Shown one piece after another: positions 53,367 through 62,763 of a DNA stretch of 64,000 nucleotides (position 1 is its first letter; the number at the start of each line of letters is the position of its first letter). Under the pieces are notes generated by a model. The model ran no database searches, was not told the origin of the DNA, and worked only from the letters and a program-made list of their open reading frames with translations. The translations under genes and the position numbers were made by a program. Origin of the DNA: Halobacillus_B sp963739045 (GTDB lineage: Bacteria; Bacillota; Bacilli; Bacillales; Halobacillaceae); assembly GCA_963739045.1 (NCBI GenBank), contig CAVTYY010000005.1:558001-622000 (forward strand), written 5' to 3'.

Positions 53367-53490
53367 TGATCGTCTAGCTGCAGCGCCCAGACACTCGCGT
53401 CATAAGCAGGAACATCAACGGGATGAAAGATCGAATCCCTTTTGATGTTCCTGCTTTAGCGTTTCGTGTCTACCCGGGCGCTTCCGCTTT
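53367..53490 (+). repeat. Intergenic hairpin repeat family B, copy 6 (tandem unit 3)
   Basis: Same outer arms. A third unrelated centre forms AAGCAGGAACATCAA… (53403-53423) with its complement at 53434-53455. The unit abuts the end of the S66 peptidase gene. Confidence 0.9.
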
Positions 53491-53496
53491 TGTACC

Positions 53497-54474
53497 TTAA
53501 TGCGTGTTTATTTTCAGGGTAGTTTGGTTTTTGTGTGCTTTTAGTTCAGTGTTTCCACCGATTGGAAATGTGAACTGGGGTGTGGTGTGACCAAAGCTTG
53601 CATTGGCGATGACAGGGATGTGAGATAATTCTTGCTTCGTTGAAATGATTTCTTTTAAATGGCTGCTCGTAATGGATGATTTGGATTGAAAGCGGCCAAG
53701 AATGAGGCCTTTTACTTTTTCAAAGCCGGGCTGGTGAATAAGTGACTGAAGATCCCGGTCGAAGGTTTCGGGGATTGTCATTTCATCATCCTCTAGAAAT
53801 AGGATAGAGTCCTCGAGAGATGGCATAAATTCTGTGCCATGGAGGAGGTTGAGGGTGCATAAGTTTCCTCCAATTGATCTCCCCTGAGCTTCTCCTTCTT
53901 GAATGACTAAATACCCGCTGTTCGGATGAAAGTGCCGGTTTTCCTGATCGATAAACCATGGATCATCACTCCAGTCCTCTGCTTGAGGAATCAGGAAAGG
54001 ATCGCTGTCAAGCAAAGCTTTTTTGAAATACTCGATCGTGTAGTCCGCACCCTTTTTCATACCAAATGTGGAAAAATGAGGACCAGAATAAGTGACGAGT
54101 CCTGTTTTATGATAGATTGCATTTGCTAACGCGGTAATGTCTGAATACCCGCATAAAATTTTAGGGTTTTCTGCGATAAGTTCATAATCTAAATACCGTA
54201 ACAGCTGATTACTGTCATAGCCTCCAATTGTGGTCAATATTGCTTTGACGTGAGGGTCTTTAAATGCATCATGCAAATCACTTATCCGGTTATCGATCTT
54301 TGAAGAAAGAATGCTCGGTTTATCTTCTATGTATTTACTATAGGAGACTTTCAGCCCTAGACTTTCCAGTCGATGAATAGACAACTCCTGCTGATCCTTT
54401 GCAATCATTGTCATACTCTCTGCGGGAGAAACGATTCTCACTTCATCTCCTTCTTTTAGCTTGGCTGGAATCAT
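53497..54474 (-). CDS. S66 family peptidase (LD-carboxypeptidase/MccF-like)
   Basis: The 325-residue serine peptidase has the nucleophile in GYSDITALANAI, the oxyanion and Glu region in LFLEDDEM, and His in SFGHTTPQFTFPIGG. S66 members include LdcA, which trims murein tetrapeptides, and MccF, which cleaves microcin C adducts. The MccF-like wording (HGTEFMPSLEDSILFLEDDE) favours the latter subgroup; the substrate is unknown. It is 4 nt downstream of the methyltransferase gene. Confidence 0.88.
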   Translation of the reverse strand: MIPAKLKEGDEVRIVSPAESMTMIAKDQQELSIHRLESLGLKVSYSKYIEDKPSILSSKIDNRISDLHDAFKDPHVKAILTTIGGYDSNQLLRYLDYELIAENPKILCGYSDITALANAIYHKTGLVTYSGPHFSTFGMKKGADYTIEYFKKALLDSDPFLIPQAEDWSDDPWFIDQENRHFHPNSGYLVIQEGEAQGRSIGGNLCTLNLLHGTEFMPSLEDSILFLEDDEMTIPETFDRDLQSLIHQPGFEKVKGLILGRFQSKSSITSSHLKEIISTKQELSHIPVIANASFGHTTPQFTFPIGGNTELKAHKNQTTLKINTH

Positions 54475-54478
54475 CTGC

Positions 54479-55114
54479 TCACCCCTTTCTCGCTTTTCTT
54501 AATAATAAACCTTGAAAGTCATGTATGCCCTGGCCGATTTCTTCTTTGGAAATTAGGTGAAAGGCTTCTAGTGTGAAGACGGAAGAGACTGCCTTTTTTA
54601 AAGCTTCATTATCATAAAAGGAAAAGTAGCGCTTAGGGTGATGAAAGTCCCCTTCCCATATACCTTCATGATTGACTCCTCCATAAACACCTAAATAAAA
54701 TAAACCTCCAGGCTGCAGGACGCGTCTTATTTCCAGTAGAACTTCAGCAAGATTCGATTTAGGTACATGAAGTAAACAATTTAACGCCCATATCGCTTCG
54801 AATGAGTCATTAGGGAATTCTAGATCGTCGAAACTCATTACATCTGCTGTTAACCCTTTATTCTGACACAAGTGCACCATTTCCGCACAAAGATCGGTGG
54901 AATGAACATCCAAACCGGCATTATGAAAATACAAACTATCCTTTCCAGGTCCTGCGCCGACTTCTAGTAACCGTTGTTTTTTTTCTTTCAATAATGTATG
55001 TAAAAAAAATTCTCGTTCGGTTATTTTCCATTTTTGAGCAATTTGACTGTCTCTGTGTTTCGCTTGTTTATTATAGGCGCTGGATAATTGATTTTTTACT
55101 AATTCAAAATTCAT
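54479..55114 (-). CDS. Class I SAM-dependent methyltransferase
   Basis: The 211-residue protein has motif I LLEVGAGPGKDSLYF, the acidic residue in VHSTDLC, and motif IV FEAIWALNCLLHVP with LQPGGLFYLGVYGG. It resembles UbiE/YeaR-like small-molecule methyltransferases. It begins with AGGAGGGAAG and forms an operon with the S66 peptidase (4-nt gap). Substrate unknown. Confidence 0.88.
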   Translation of the reverse strand: MNFELVKNQLSSAYNKQAKHRDSQIAQKWKITEREFFLHTLLKEKKQRLLEVGAGPGKDSLYFHNAGLDVHSTDLCAEMVHLCQNKGLTADVMSFDDLEFPNDSFEAIWALNCLLHVPKSNLAEVLLEIRRVLQPGGLFYLGVYGGVNHEGIWEGDFHHPKRYFSFYDNEALKKAVSSVFTLEAFHLISKEEIGQGIHDFQGLLLRKARKG

Positions 55115-55373
55115 TCATCTTCCCTCCTAGTTAAGCTCTGCCTGCTGGCCGTGTAAAGACAGATTATACATCCCTGTGGACTTTCATCTCATAAAGGAAT
55201 TTTTTTCAATTGATTACCTTTCCATCATATATTAAAATTCATTCATTTAGAAGGGACTGTGCTTGTCTAAATCGGTCAGTAGCAGTTGGAGATTGTATCC
55301 CTGAACCACAGTGGACTGGAATATGAATTTTCTGCTTTCCGGCGTTTCTCGTTAGAATTTCTCAGTACATAAT
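55115..55373. other. Gap upstream of the methyltransferase gene
   Basis: Between the methyltransferase gene (minus) and the terminator of the EamA gene I see no ORF with a ribosome site, no RNA gene and no repeat. A promoter for the minus-strand methyltransferase-peptidase operon must lie here but is not clear by eye. Confidence 0.5.
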
Positions 55374-55408
55374 GAAAACCCGAACCATAGTAATTGGTTC
55401 GGGTTTTC
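55374..55408. terminator. Terminator with the recurrent AAAACCCGAACC stem (copy 3)
   Basis: GAAAACCCGAACCA pairs perfectly with TGGTTCGGGTTTTC. It ends the minus-strand EamA gene and can act on both strands. Confidence 0.9.
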
Positions 55409-55440
55409 TGCTGAATAAACTCGTTTTGGCAGCGTTCCGT

Positions 55441-56295
55441 TTAGTTTGCCAATTTGTTATTTTTAATAAACATATAGAAAGAGGCACCGAAAATCGTAAT
55501 ATACCCGATCAAGCTAAATAAATCAGGAACTTGATTAAATAGAAGGATACTAATCAAGGCAGAATAAACAACAGTGGAATAAAAGAATATAGAAATTTCC
55601 CTTGCTGGGGCATACTTATAAGCAATGGTCAAACCAAACTGGCCGAGAGTAGCAAAGCAGCCGGCAGACAATAAGTAAATCCATTGTTTTAATGACATGG
55701 GTTCATAGTAGGCAATCGTAAATGGCAAAAGGGTTACTGTAGTGAAAAAAGAAAAGTAAAAGACAATGGTATAAAATTTCTCCCGGTCTCCAAGCACGCG
55801 AAGAAGAGTGTAGGCAGCTGCTGCAAAGACGGCAGAGAGAACACCAGATAAATAAGGAATAAAGTCTAATGAAAATTGGGGTTTAATAATAAGTAGTGTA
55901 CCAAGAAAAGCGATTATAATCGCGACTACTTGATACGTTCTCGTCTTTTCTTTTAAGAAAATAGCAGAAAATATAATTAATAAGAAAGGGCTGAGCTTAT
56001 TAAGCATATCTGCATCTGACAGGACCAGGTGGTCGATAGCATAAAAGAATAAGACCATTCCAATTGTGCCAAATGCCGATCTGGTTAACAGCAATCCCTG
56101 ATTTTCTTTCCTGCCGAAAAGTCTCTCTTTATTGTATTTTACAAACCCAAAGGCAATGATGGCAGAAACCAAGTTGCGAAATAACGTTTTTTGGACAGTC
56201 GGCACTTCTCCAGACAGCTTTACAAGAGCAGCCATCATTGAAAAGCCAAATGCAGATATTAATAACAAGATAATTCCTTTGTTGCGGTCACTCAT
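55441..56295 (-). CDS. EamA/DMT family transporter
   Basis: The 284-residue protein has ten helices in two EamA repeats (LLLISAFGFSMMAALVKLSG; YLSGVLSAVFAAAAYTLLRV). The drug/metabolite transporter superfamily exports or imports small metabolites; the substrate is unknown. The start at 56295 is set by CGGAGGAAAAC; the frame's earlier ATG at 56421 would prepend a hydrophilic stretch unlike the family. Confidence 0.87.
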   Translation of the reverse strand: MSDRNKGIILLLISAFGFSMMAALVKLSGEVPTVQKTLFRNLVSAIIAFGFVKYNKERLFGRKENQGLLLTRSAFGTIGMVLFFYAIDHLVLSDADMLNKLSPFLLIIFSAIFLKEKTRTYQVVAIIIAFLGTLLIIKPQFSLDFIPYLSGVLSAVFAAAAYTLLRVLGDREKFYTIVFYFSFFTTVTLLPFTIAYYEPMSLKQWIYLLSAGCFATLGQFGLTIAYKYAPAREISIFFYSTVVYSALISILLFNQVPDLFSLIGYITIFGASFYMFIKNNKLAN

Positions 56296-56700
56296 GTCGT
56301 TTTCCTCCGATATAAATAGCTTATGTAAATTCACCTTTATCATCCTAATATAAATGCTGCGATAAAGAAAGAGAGGCTGTTTATCTTTCACCGTTGAAGC
56401 ATGACTCTGTAAGATGTGCACCCTGTAGATGGACAGCTGATAATTGTCAAATTACATGGTAGATAAGGTATAATAAGAACTAGGCAAAGAGAATCATGTT
56501 TCATGAACTATACCTCTTCGGCAAATACTGACCGCTTATTGTTTTTCCTCGTGCTGATCCGTAATCCAAGTGATTTATTTCCCTTACCCTCGCCACAATT
56601 TCGCTTTAAAAAATAGAAAAGAATGTTCGATTCTCCGCTTGTCTGGTCAAACTAAAGTCTATCAACATTAAGAACTCTAACATAACAGGAGTGTGGGCTT
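56296..56700. other. 405-nt gap with a possible promoter
   Basis: The only signal I see is TTGTCA, 19 nt, TATAAT (56452-56482), which could start a transcript toward the GNAT gene 219 nt away or a small RNA. Several short frames here lack ribosome sites. No repeat element is present. Confidence 0.4.
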
Positions 56701-57270
56701 ATGGAGGTTCTTGAGGAAAGTAAAAGAATCTTACTTAGAGAGATCATTCCAGAAGACTGGGAAGAGATGCACGAATATGCTTCCAATGAAGAGACTTGTA
56801 AGTTTCAGCCCTGGGGACCTAATACAGAAGAAGATTCCCACTTTTTTATCAACCAGGCGATTAGAGATCGCAAAAAAAGATACCGCAGAAGATTTGTATT
56901 TATCATTTACGAGAAAGTGTTAAAACGGATCATAGGGAATATTGAGATGAATATTCGGGATTGGGATGGTGTAGGTGAAATAGGTTTTATCATTCATCAG
57001 GAGTATTGGGGAAAGGGTTATGGGTCTGAAGCAGCACTTCTAATTCTGCGGCATAGTTTTGAGAGCTGTAAAATGCACAGAGTCTATGCAACTTGTGATC
57101 CTGCCAATGCCGCTTCAGCAAGAGTATTAGAAAACATCGGTATGATCAAAGAAGGGGTCTTGCGAAAAGATTTACTTATTAAAGGGTATTGGAGAGATTC
57201 GGCCATCTACAGTATCTTAGAGGAAGAATGGGAAGAAAAGAAAACTATCTATGAAGAGGAAGGGGTATAG
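56701..57270 (+). CDS. GNAT family N-acetyltransferase (RimJ/RimL-like)
   Basis: The 189-residue protein has the N-terminal SKRILLREIIPEDWEEMHEY typical of RimJ/RimL-type enzymes, GEIGFIIHQEYWGKGYGSEA and ATCDPANAASARVLENIGMI. These acetylate ribosomal proteins or amino-acid-like substrates; the target is unknown. The ATG follows CAGGAGTGTGGG. A strong two-way terminator follows. Confidence 0.9.
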   Translation: MEVLEESKRILLREIIPEDWEEMHEYASNEETCKFQPWGPNTEEDSHFFINQAIRDRKKRYRRRFVFIIYEKVLKRIIGNIEMNIRDWDGVGEIGFIIHQEYWGKGYGSEAALLILRHSFESCKMHRVYATCDPANAASARVLENIGMIKEGVLRKDLLIKGYWRDSAIYSILEEEWEEKKTIYEEEGV

Positions 57271-57309
57271 TTTAACACCCCGGTCTGCCCTGAAAGCTTT
57301 ATAATCGAA

Positions 57310-57356
57310 AAAAACGCGTGAAATCCAGAAATTAAGTCTGGGTTTCACGCGTTTTT
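57310..57356. terminator. Bidirectional terminator between GNAT and SulP genes
   Basis: A 20-bp stem (AAAAACGCGTGAAATCCAGA with its partner at 57337-57356, one U-G) with T runs on both strands, between convergent genes. Confidence 0.95.
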
Positions 57357-57425
57357 ATATTGTCTAGGGAATCATAGAATGATTTGGGGATGGATAAATA
57401 GCGACCCACTCTGCCAATTCCTCTA

Positions 57426-58898
57426 TTAATGATCAGAAATAGAGGTGCTGTGTTTATGGTGAACGGCTAGTCGCTTGACGAGCTGAGAGCTGTCTTTATT
57501 TAAGCCCGTAATCCTAGTTTCTTTGTCATTTTCGCTGAATTTTAATACCAATTTATCAATCGCGGCTACCGCTGAGTCGTCCCAAACGTGCGAATTAGAA
57601 AAGTCAAGAACGATATAGTCTGCATCAACACTGAATTCAATTTGATTCATCAAACTATCAATGGAGGCAAAGAAAATCTGGCCCGTAACCGTGTAAACCA
57701 TCGTTCTCGTATTCGAATCAAAAGCTTCTTCGATGTGGACTTTCGAGATTTTTGCCACGAAGAAGATAGCACTCAATAATACACCCACAAATACGCCAAT
57801 AGATAGATTATCAGTTGAAACTACAGTAATAACTGTAATAATCATAACAGTTGTATCGGAAATTGGGGTCTTGTGAAATCTTGTCAAGGATCCCCAGTCA
57901 AATGTACCAATAGAAACCATAAACATAATTCCGACTAATACACCCATTGGAATTTGAACAAGAATGTCATTGAAGACAATTATTAATAACATTAAGAACA
58001 CGCCAGCAACAAAAGTAGATAGACGACCTCGTCCCCCGGAACTGACGTTGATAACAGATTGACCAATCATAGCACAACCTGCCATTCCGCCAAAGAATCC
58101 AGACACCACATTGGCAATACCCTGTCCGCGGGCTTCTTTATTTTTGTCACTTGGCGTATCTGTCATATCATCCACAATCTGCGAAGTCAGCAGGGACTCT
58201 AGTAGACCTACAAAAGCAATTGCTAATGAAATCGGGAAGATAATTTGTAAGGTTTCAAAGTTGAATGGAATATCCGGCAGTAAGAAAACAGGCAGTGTAC
58301 TTGATAGGTTGCCCATGTCTCCTACAGTTTTCAGCGGAGCTCCGGTAGTAATGGCAACAATTGTCATGATAATAATAGCAATTAACGGCGCAGGAACAGC
58401 CTTAGTGAACCTGGGAAGAATGTAAATAATCGCTAATGATCCTGCGACCATGGCATACATTTCCCACCCTTGTCCAACGAAGTGAGGAAGCTGAGCTGTA
58501 AAGATCAAGATAGCTAAGGCATTGACGAAACCAATCATCACCGACCGCGGAACAAATTTCATAAATTGCCCGACTCTTAAGGCACCTAAAATAAACTGCA
58601 GAATACCCGTCAAGATCGTAGCTGCTAATAAATACTCTAAACCATGCTCTTTCACGAGCGTTCCCATAAGCAGTGCTGTTGCTCCTGTAGCGGCAGAGAT
58701 CATCGCAGGACGTCCGCCTGTAAAGGAAATGACAACAGCGATACAGAAGGAAGCGTACAATCCTATCATGGGGTCGACTCCAGCTATGATAGAGAAAGCG
58801 ATTGCCTCAGGTATGAGTGCCATTGCGACAACCATCCCTGAGAGCACATCGTTTTTTACGTTTCCAAACCATTGTTGTTTAATTGTTTGTGTGTTCAA
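57426..58898 (-). CDS. SulP family anion transporter with STAS domain
   Basis: The 490-residue SulP/SLC26 protein has the membrane core (VLSGMVVAMALIPEAIAFSI; GGRPAMISAATGATALLMGT; SGFFGGMAGCAMIGQSVINV) and a C-terminal cytoplasmic STAS domain (about 395-490). Members carry sulfate, bicarbonate or other anions, usually with H+ or Na+. The start is probably TTG at 58898 with AAAGAGGTG 5 nt upstream, rather than the ATG at 58958. The uspA-type gene is divergent. Confidence 0.9.
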   Translation of the reverse strand: MNTQTIKQQWFGNVKNDVLSGMVVAMALIPEAIAFSIIAGVDPMIGLYASFCIAVVISFTGGRPAMISAATGATALLMGTLVKEHGLEYLLAATILTGILQFILGALRVGQFMKFVPRSVMIGFVNALAILIFTAQLPHFVGQGWEMYAMVAGSLAIIYILPRFTKAVPAPLIAIIIMTIVAITTGAPLKTVGDMGNLSSTLPVFLLPDIPFNFETLQIIFPISLAIAFVGLLESLLTSQIVDDMTDTPSDKNKEARGQGIANVVSGFFGGMAGCAMIGQSVINVSSGGRGRLSTFVAGVFLMLLIIVFNDILVQIPMGVLVGIMFMVSIGTFDWGSLTRFHKTPISDTTVMIITVITVVSTDNLSIGVFVGVLLSAIFFVAKISKVHIEEAFDSNTRTMVYTVTGQIFFASIDSLMNQIEFSVDADYIVLDFSNSHVWDDSAVAAIDKLVLKFSENDKETRITGLNKDSSQLVKRLAVHHKHSTSISDH

Positions 58899-59166
58899 AT
58901 CCGCACCTCTTTCCATTTGATTATATTGTACTGTCCATAACAGTACGAATTCCGGCAAGAACGTGAAAGATTATATCATCCATTGGTAAATTGTCATAAT
59001 CGCATGTAAGCGCATAAATTTTCTGTATGCTCTTATATACTGCAATTTTCTTGTTCATAGAAAGCTATATCATAAATTAGGTATTTCTTTGCGTAATAAT
59101 AGAAAACATTCAATTATGCTTATTAACGTGTTAAAATAATCGGAGATATAATGACAGGAGGATTTT

Positions 59167-59586
59167 ATGTATAACAAAATTTTACTAGCTGCAGATGGTT
59201 CAGAGCATTCCATTAGAACCGCAGAAAGGGCCACAGAACTTGCCCGCCTGCAAGAGAATGCCACGATTACGGTCATTTATGTCATTGATGGGGATCGGTC
59301 TAAGAGCGATGTGCTCTCAGGAGGAGATATGGGGATGATTGAACATCGTCGTCATGAACGTCTTCTACCCATTGAAGAGATGCTGGAGAAAGAAGGCGTG
59401 AACTTCGATGTAGAATTGAAACGAGGAGAGCCTGGACCAACCATCGTTAAGTATGCGAACGAAAATGAATATGACATTGTTATTATTGGCAGCCGCGGGC
59501 TGAATGCTCTTCAGGAAATGGTTCTGGGAAGTGTTAGTCACAAAGTTGCTAAACGTTCTCACTGCCCGGTAATGATCGTAAAGTAA
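59167..59586 (+). CDS. Universal stress protein UspA family
   Basis: The 139-residue Usp has the start YNKILLAADGSEHSIRTAER and the ATP-binding motif IIGSRGLNALQEMVLGSVSH followed by HCPVMIVK. It is therefore of the nucleotide-binding type. AGGAGG precedes the ATG by 6 nt. It is divergent from the SulP gene; a joint role in ion stress is possible (Usp-SulP pairs are common in Bacillaceae) but unproven. Confidence 0.93.
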   Translation: MYNKILLAADGSEHSIRTAERATELARLQENATITVIYVIDGDRSKSDVLSGGDMGMIEHRRHERLLPIEEMLEKEGVNFDVELKRGEPGPTIVKYANENEYDIVIIGSRGLNALQEMVLGSVSHKVAKRSHCPVMIVK

Positions 59587-59622
59587 GGATACTTGCAGAC
59601 CGGCACAAGGTAAACCACTCAT

Positions 59623-59667
59623 CAGAAAACCCGAACCCTGTGTATTTCCATGGGTTCGGGTTTTCTG
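59623..59667 (+). terminator. Terminator with the recurrent AAAACCCGAACC stem (copy 4)
   Basis: CAGAAAACCCGAACCC pairs perfectly with GGGTTCGGGTTTTCTG (59652-59667). It follows the universal stress protein gene. Confidence 0.92.
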
Positions 59668-59744
59668 TATTTTGCTATCAATCCATTGACGGGGCTTTGT
59701 CTAGAAGTCTTTAGTTTACCGGCATAGTTGAGAGTTTCCCCTAT

Positions 59745-61394
59745 TTACAAAATCGAATAAAATTTAGCATTGATCATTCGTTTTAAAATGAAGTGACTCA
59801 CAAGGCATGCGGTCAATAAGAGAAAGAATAAAATAGCGGCTGCCGTACCTGCTCCACGAATGGCATCGACATTCCATAAGATTAAGATGGAAATTCCGAA
59901 TACGGCCGCCTGAATAGCCATGGCTGCCAGTCCAATGACTCTGCCTTTAAAAACTTCCCGTTCATCCGTCCAGTTCAGCTTCGGGTTGGATAAGTCCAAA
60001 ATGGTGCCCACGGAGCTTGTAAACCAGCCAATCAGAAGAGAAAGACCGATCCACATGGTCCATATTCCGAGAGGGACGTGAAAGAAATACAGGGCGGCTA
60101 ATCCAATTAGAATCAAAGTAAACACGTTCATGGTAAAAGCACTCATTAACTTACTCAGCATGACAGTTTTTGCAGGGATAGGCAGGTAGAGATGGTTGAA
60201 CCAGCTCTTGCCATCCCTGGATACCGATGAAATAGCTGCAGGATTTACTCCAAATATAAAGACAATAAACCCAATTAAAGTTAGAAGCAGTGCCTTGCCA
60301 TGTCCATTCTGAAGCGTCGAGCCAATCGAACTAAACGATCCGGAAGAATCCATCATAAAGATAACAATTAACAAGAATGGAAATAGCAGACTTTGGACTA
60401 CAATTTGTGTAAAGAAAGTGGGAGTCCTGAAAATCACTTTCATTTCCTTTGAATAAGCAGCCATGACCAGCGTCCGGCGTTTGATTTTACTTGTCATCTG
60501 TTCCTCATTGATGACCTGCCTTCTTCCGCTTGAAAGACCTAATACCCCTTTAAAATAAAGTCGTTGTCCGACTGTCATAAAGAGGGTGAGTCCAATAAGG
60601 GAAAGAGCAATAAACAACAATAAATTTATTATTCCTGAGATGGAGCCGGTTTCTGTTAAGGCCATCGATCCCCAATAAGCATTAGGGAAAGAAGCCGTTA
60701 ATAAATCCAGCAGCCCATTTTTTTCTTTAATGAAGTCAGCGAGTCCAGAACTCGTTTCGGCAGTACTAATATTTAACCGGATGACGATGTTAAATCCAAT
60801 AATTAAAAGAAAGGAAAATATTCCTGCAAACACCTTTGTTCTGTCTTTATTTTTGGCAATATTAGCGAATCGCATAAAAAACATTAATAGTATTGCTGAA
60901 AAGACAAATGGGACGACAGGAATAAGCAGCCAAACAATCAGTGCGAATATGTAGTAAACGATTCCAGCGTTGCTGTGACCCCCATACATTAGTAAGGAAG
61001 GTAGTAAGATCATAGCGTTTGTTCCATATAAAGAAAGGAAAGGAACAGCTGATTTCCCCATAATAATCTGTGCTGGCTCAAGCGGCAGAGCAATAAAGGA
61101 TTCTACATCTTCCGCGAAATAAAACGAGCTTAAAATAGTAGTGAAACTTATTAATAAATAAGTTAAGGTCATTATCATAAATAATAAACCGAGAATAACA
61201 TTCTCATTACCTGATGGTGCAAGCAAGTTATATAAACTGCCTATAATGCCGTTCAAAAGATAGAGGATAAAAAGAACGAAAGGGATGCCAACTAATAAAG
61301 CAAATCCTATTCCGACTTTTTCACTGGTTTTCTTTCCTGCCAGAGAGAACTGCATCTTCACCATAATCTTAATAAGCTTCCAAGTTTTAGCCAT
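59745..61394 (-). CDS. ABC-2 type exporter permease
   Basis: The 549-residue membrane protein has about 12 helices, including an N-terminal group and a central soluble loop (about 275-305, SSGRRQVINEEQMTSKIKRR). It looks like an ABC-2-type permease of the putative ABC exporter family. The start codon overlaps the ATPase gene by 8 nt, so the two form one exporter. The substrate is unknown; drugs, bacteriocins or lipids are possible. Confidence 0.82.
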   Translation of the reverse strand: MAKTWKLIKIMVKMQFSLAGKKTSEKVGIGFALLVGIPFVLFILYLLNGIIGSLYNLLAPSGNENVILGLLFMIMTLTYLLISFTTILSSFYFAEDVESFIALPLEPAQIIMGKSAVPFLSLYGTNAMILLPSLLMYGGHSNAGIVYYIFALIVWLLIPVVPFVFSAILLMFFMRFANIAKNKDRTKVFAGIFSFLLIIGFNIVIRLNISTAETSSGLADFIKEKNGLLDLLTASFPNAYWGSMALTETGSISGIINLLLFIALSLIGLTLFMTVGQRLYFKGVLGLSSGRRQVINEEQMTSKIKRRTLVMAAYSKEMKVIFRTPTFFTQIVVQSLLFPFLLIVIFMMDSSGSFSSIGSTLQNGHGKALLLTLIGFIVFIFGVNPAAISSVSRDGKSWFNHLYLPIPAKTVMLSKLMSAFTMNVFTLILIGLAALYFFHVPLGIWTMWIGLSLLIGWFTSSVGTILDLSNPKLNWTDEREVFKGRVIGLAAMAIQAAVFGISILILWNVDAIRGAGTAAAILFFLLLTACLVSHFILKRMINAKFYSIL

Positions 61395-62109
61395 TTTCCG
61401 TCAGCTCCAGGAACATTTTCTCAAGGTTCTCATTTTCTTTGAATTTCTGTTTCATTTCGCTCATATTTCCATGGAATTGCAGTCTGCCGCGGTTAATAAT
61501 AGCTACTTCATCACAAATCTGTTCAACTACTTCGAGTACATGAGTCGAAAAGAATACAATTTTCCCTTTATCTGCATGTTCCCTCATCATTTCCTTTAAT
61601 TTGTAGGCAGATTTAGGATCGAGCCCAGTCAGAGGTTCATCCAGAATCCAAACGTCTGGATCATGAAGCAGCACCCCTGCGACCACAATCTTCTGCTTCA
61701 TCCCATGAGAGTAAGTCTGGATGTGATCATTCAATGCCTCATAGATTCCAAAACTCTTCGTAAGATTTTCAATTTTACTTTGTCTAATTTCTGATGGTAC
61801 TTGATACATATCAGCAATAAAGTTCAAATATTCCATTCCCTTTAATCTTAGAAAGATATCCGAGCGGTCTGGAACATAGCCCATGCTTTGTTTAATCTTT
61901 AATGTCTGTTTTGTTAGATCCATTCCATTAACTGTAATGGAGCCAGAATCTACAGGAAGAATGCCGGTAAGCATTTTAATAGAGGTGGATTTCCCGGCGC
62001 CGTTTGGTCCCAAGAAACCAAATATTTTACCATTTGGAATGGAAAGATTTAGATTTCTCACAGCTTGTTTACCTGAAAAATCTTTAGAAACGTTGTTAAA
62101 TTCTATCAT
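61387..62109 (-). CDS. ABC exporter ATP-binding protein
   Basis: The 240-residue ATPase has Walker A GPNGAGKST, Q-loop MGYVPDRSD, signature YSHGMKQK, Walker B VWILDEPLTGLD and H-loop STHVLE. It pairs with the ABC-2 permease downstream. The ATG at 62109 has AAAGGATGAT upstream; three more residues would result from the ATG at 62118. YSHGMKQK is the signature common to this ABC-2 group. Confidence 0.9.
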   Translation of the reverse strand: MIEFNNVSKDFSGKQAVRNLNLSIPNGKIFGFLGPNGAGKSTSIKMLTGILPVDSGSITVNGMDLTKQTLKIKQSMGYVPDRSDIFLRLKGMEYLNFIADMYQVPSEIRQSKIENLTKSFGIYEALNDHIQTYSHGMKQKIVVAGVLLHDPDVWILDEPLTGLDPKSAYKLKEMMREHADKGKIVFFSTHVLEVVEQICDEVAIINRGRLQFHGNMSEMKQKFKENENLEKMFLELTENG

Positions 62110-62166
62110 TGATATCATCCTTTGTTATTCACTATTATTAAATACGAATGAGGATCAAGGATTGTT

Positions 62167-62676
62167 TCAATTTTCCTGTAAAAATTTGGCCATATGTTCT
62201 TCGTCTAAGTAACGCTGAGCGAGTTTAATCGCGTGCTTTTCAAAAGCAAACCCATTAAATCCCATTTTTTCGTACAAATATTTGGCGGGTTTGTTCTCAC
62301 TGACTACGGATAGTTGAAGAATTTCAATGTTAATGGCTCTCGCGAAGTTTATTGCTTCCTGCATAAGCTTTTCACCTGCGCCGGATCTCCTGTACGCTGG
62401 TGTGACATACATAGCGACGATGGAGGCTTTATGAGCAAACTTTGGATGAGTTTCCTGAACCAGTGTTACAACACCTTTAAGATTGTGGTCTTCGAATATT
62501 CCGAAAGTATGGGATTCATTAGAATCTAATCGGTCTTCAAAAGTTTTTATTGGATCAGGACGCTGCTTTTCTTGTTCGTATGTAGTGATAAAGGCATCTG
62601 GACTGTTTAATAAGGCCTCAAGCCGTAAATCATAACATTCTTTCGCGTCTTTACTATTTAATTCTCTTGTGTACAT
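62167..62676 (-). CDS. GNAT family N-acetyltransferase
   Basis: The 169-residue protein has YVTPAYRRSGAGEKLMQEAI (acetyl-CoA loop) and LSVVSENKPAKYLYEKMGFN. AAGGAGGCAG precedes the ATG. It lies upstream of the ABC exporter genes on the same strand (57-nt gap) and may be their first gene. The acceptor is unknown. Confidence 0.88.
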   Translation of the reverse strand: MYTRELNSKDAKECYDLRLEALLNSPDAFITTYEQEKQRPDPIKTFEDRLDSNESHTFGIFEDHNLKGVVTLVQETHPKFAHKASIVAMYVTPAYRRSGAGEKLMQEAINFARAINIEILQLSVVSENKPAKYLYEKMGFNGFAFEKHAIKLAQRYLDEEHMAKFLQEN

Positions 62677-62763
62677 GGGGCTGCCTCCTTCGATTGTCCT
62701 AAGACTAGCGAAAAACTATGGTAAAGTAAAGGAAGAAGAATTGTTTAAGAAACGGGTGATGAA

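Noticed and set aside
53129..53490. Tandem array that could be read as a CRISPR or minisatellite
   Set aside because: Units of about 120 nt are hairpins with abutting ends, not short repeats with unique spacers, and no cas gene is nearby.
58111..58920. Plus-strand frames of 104-132 residues opposite the SulP gene
   Set aside because: Antisense of the conserved SulP membrane core; no ribosome sites.
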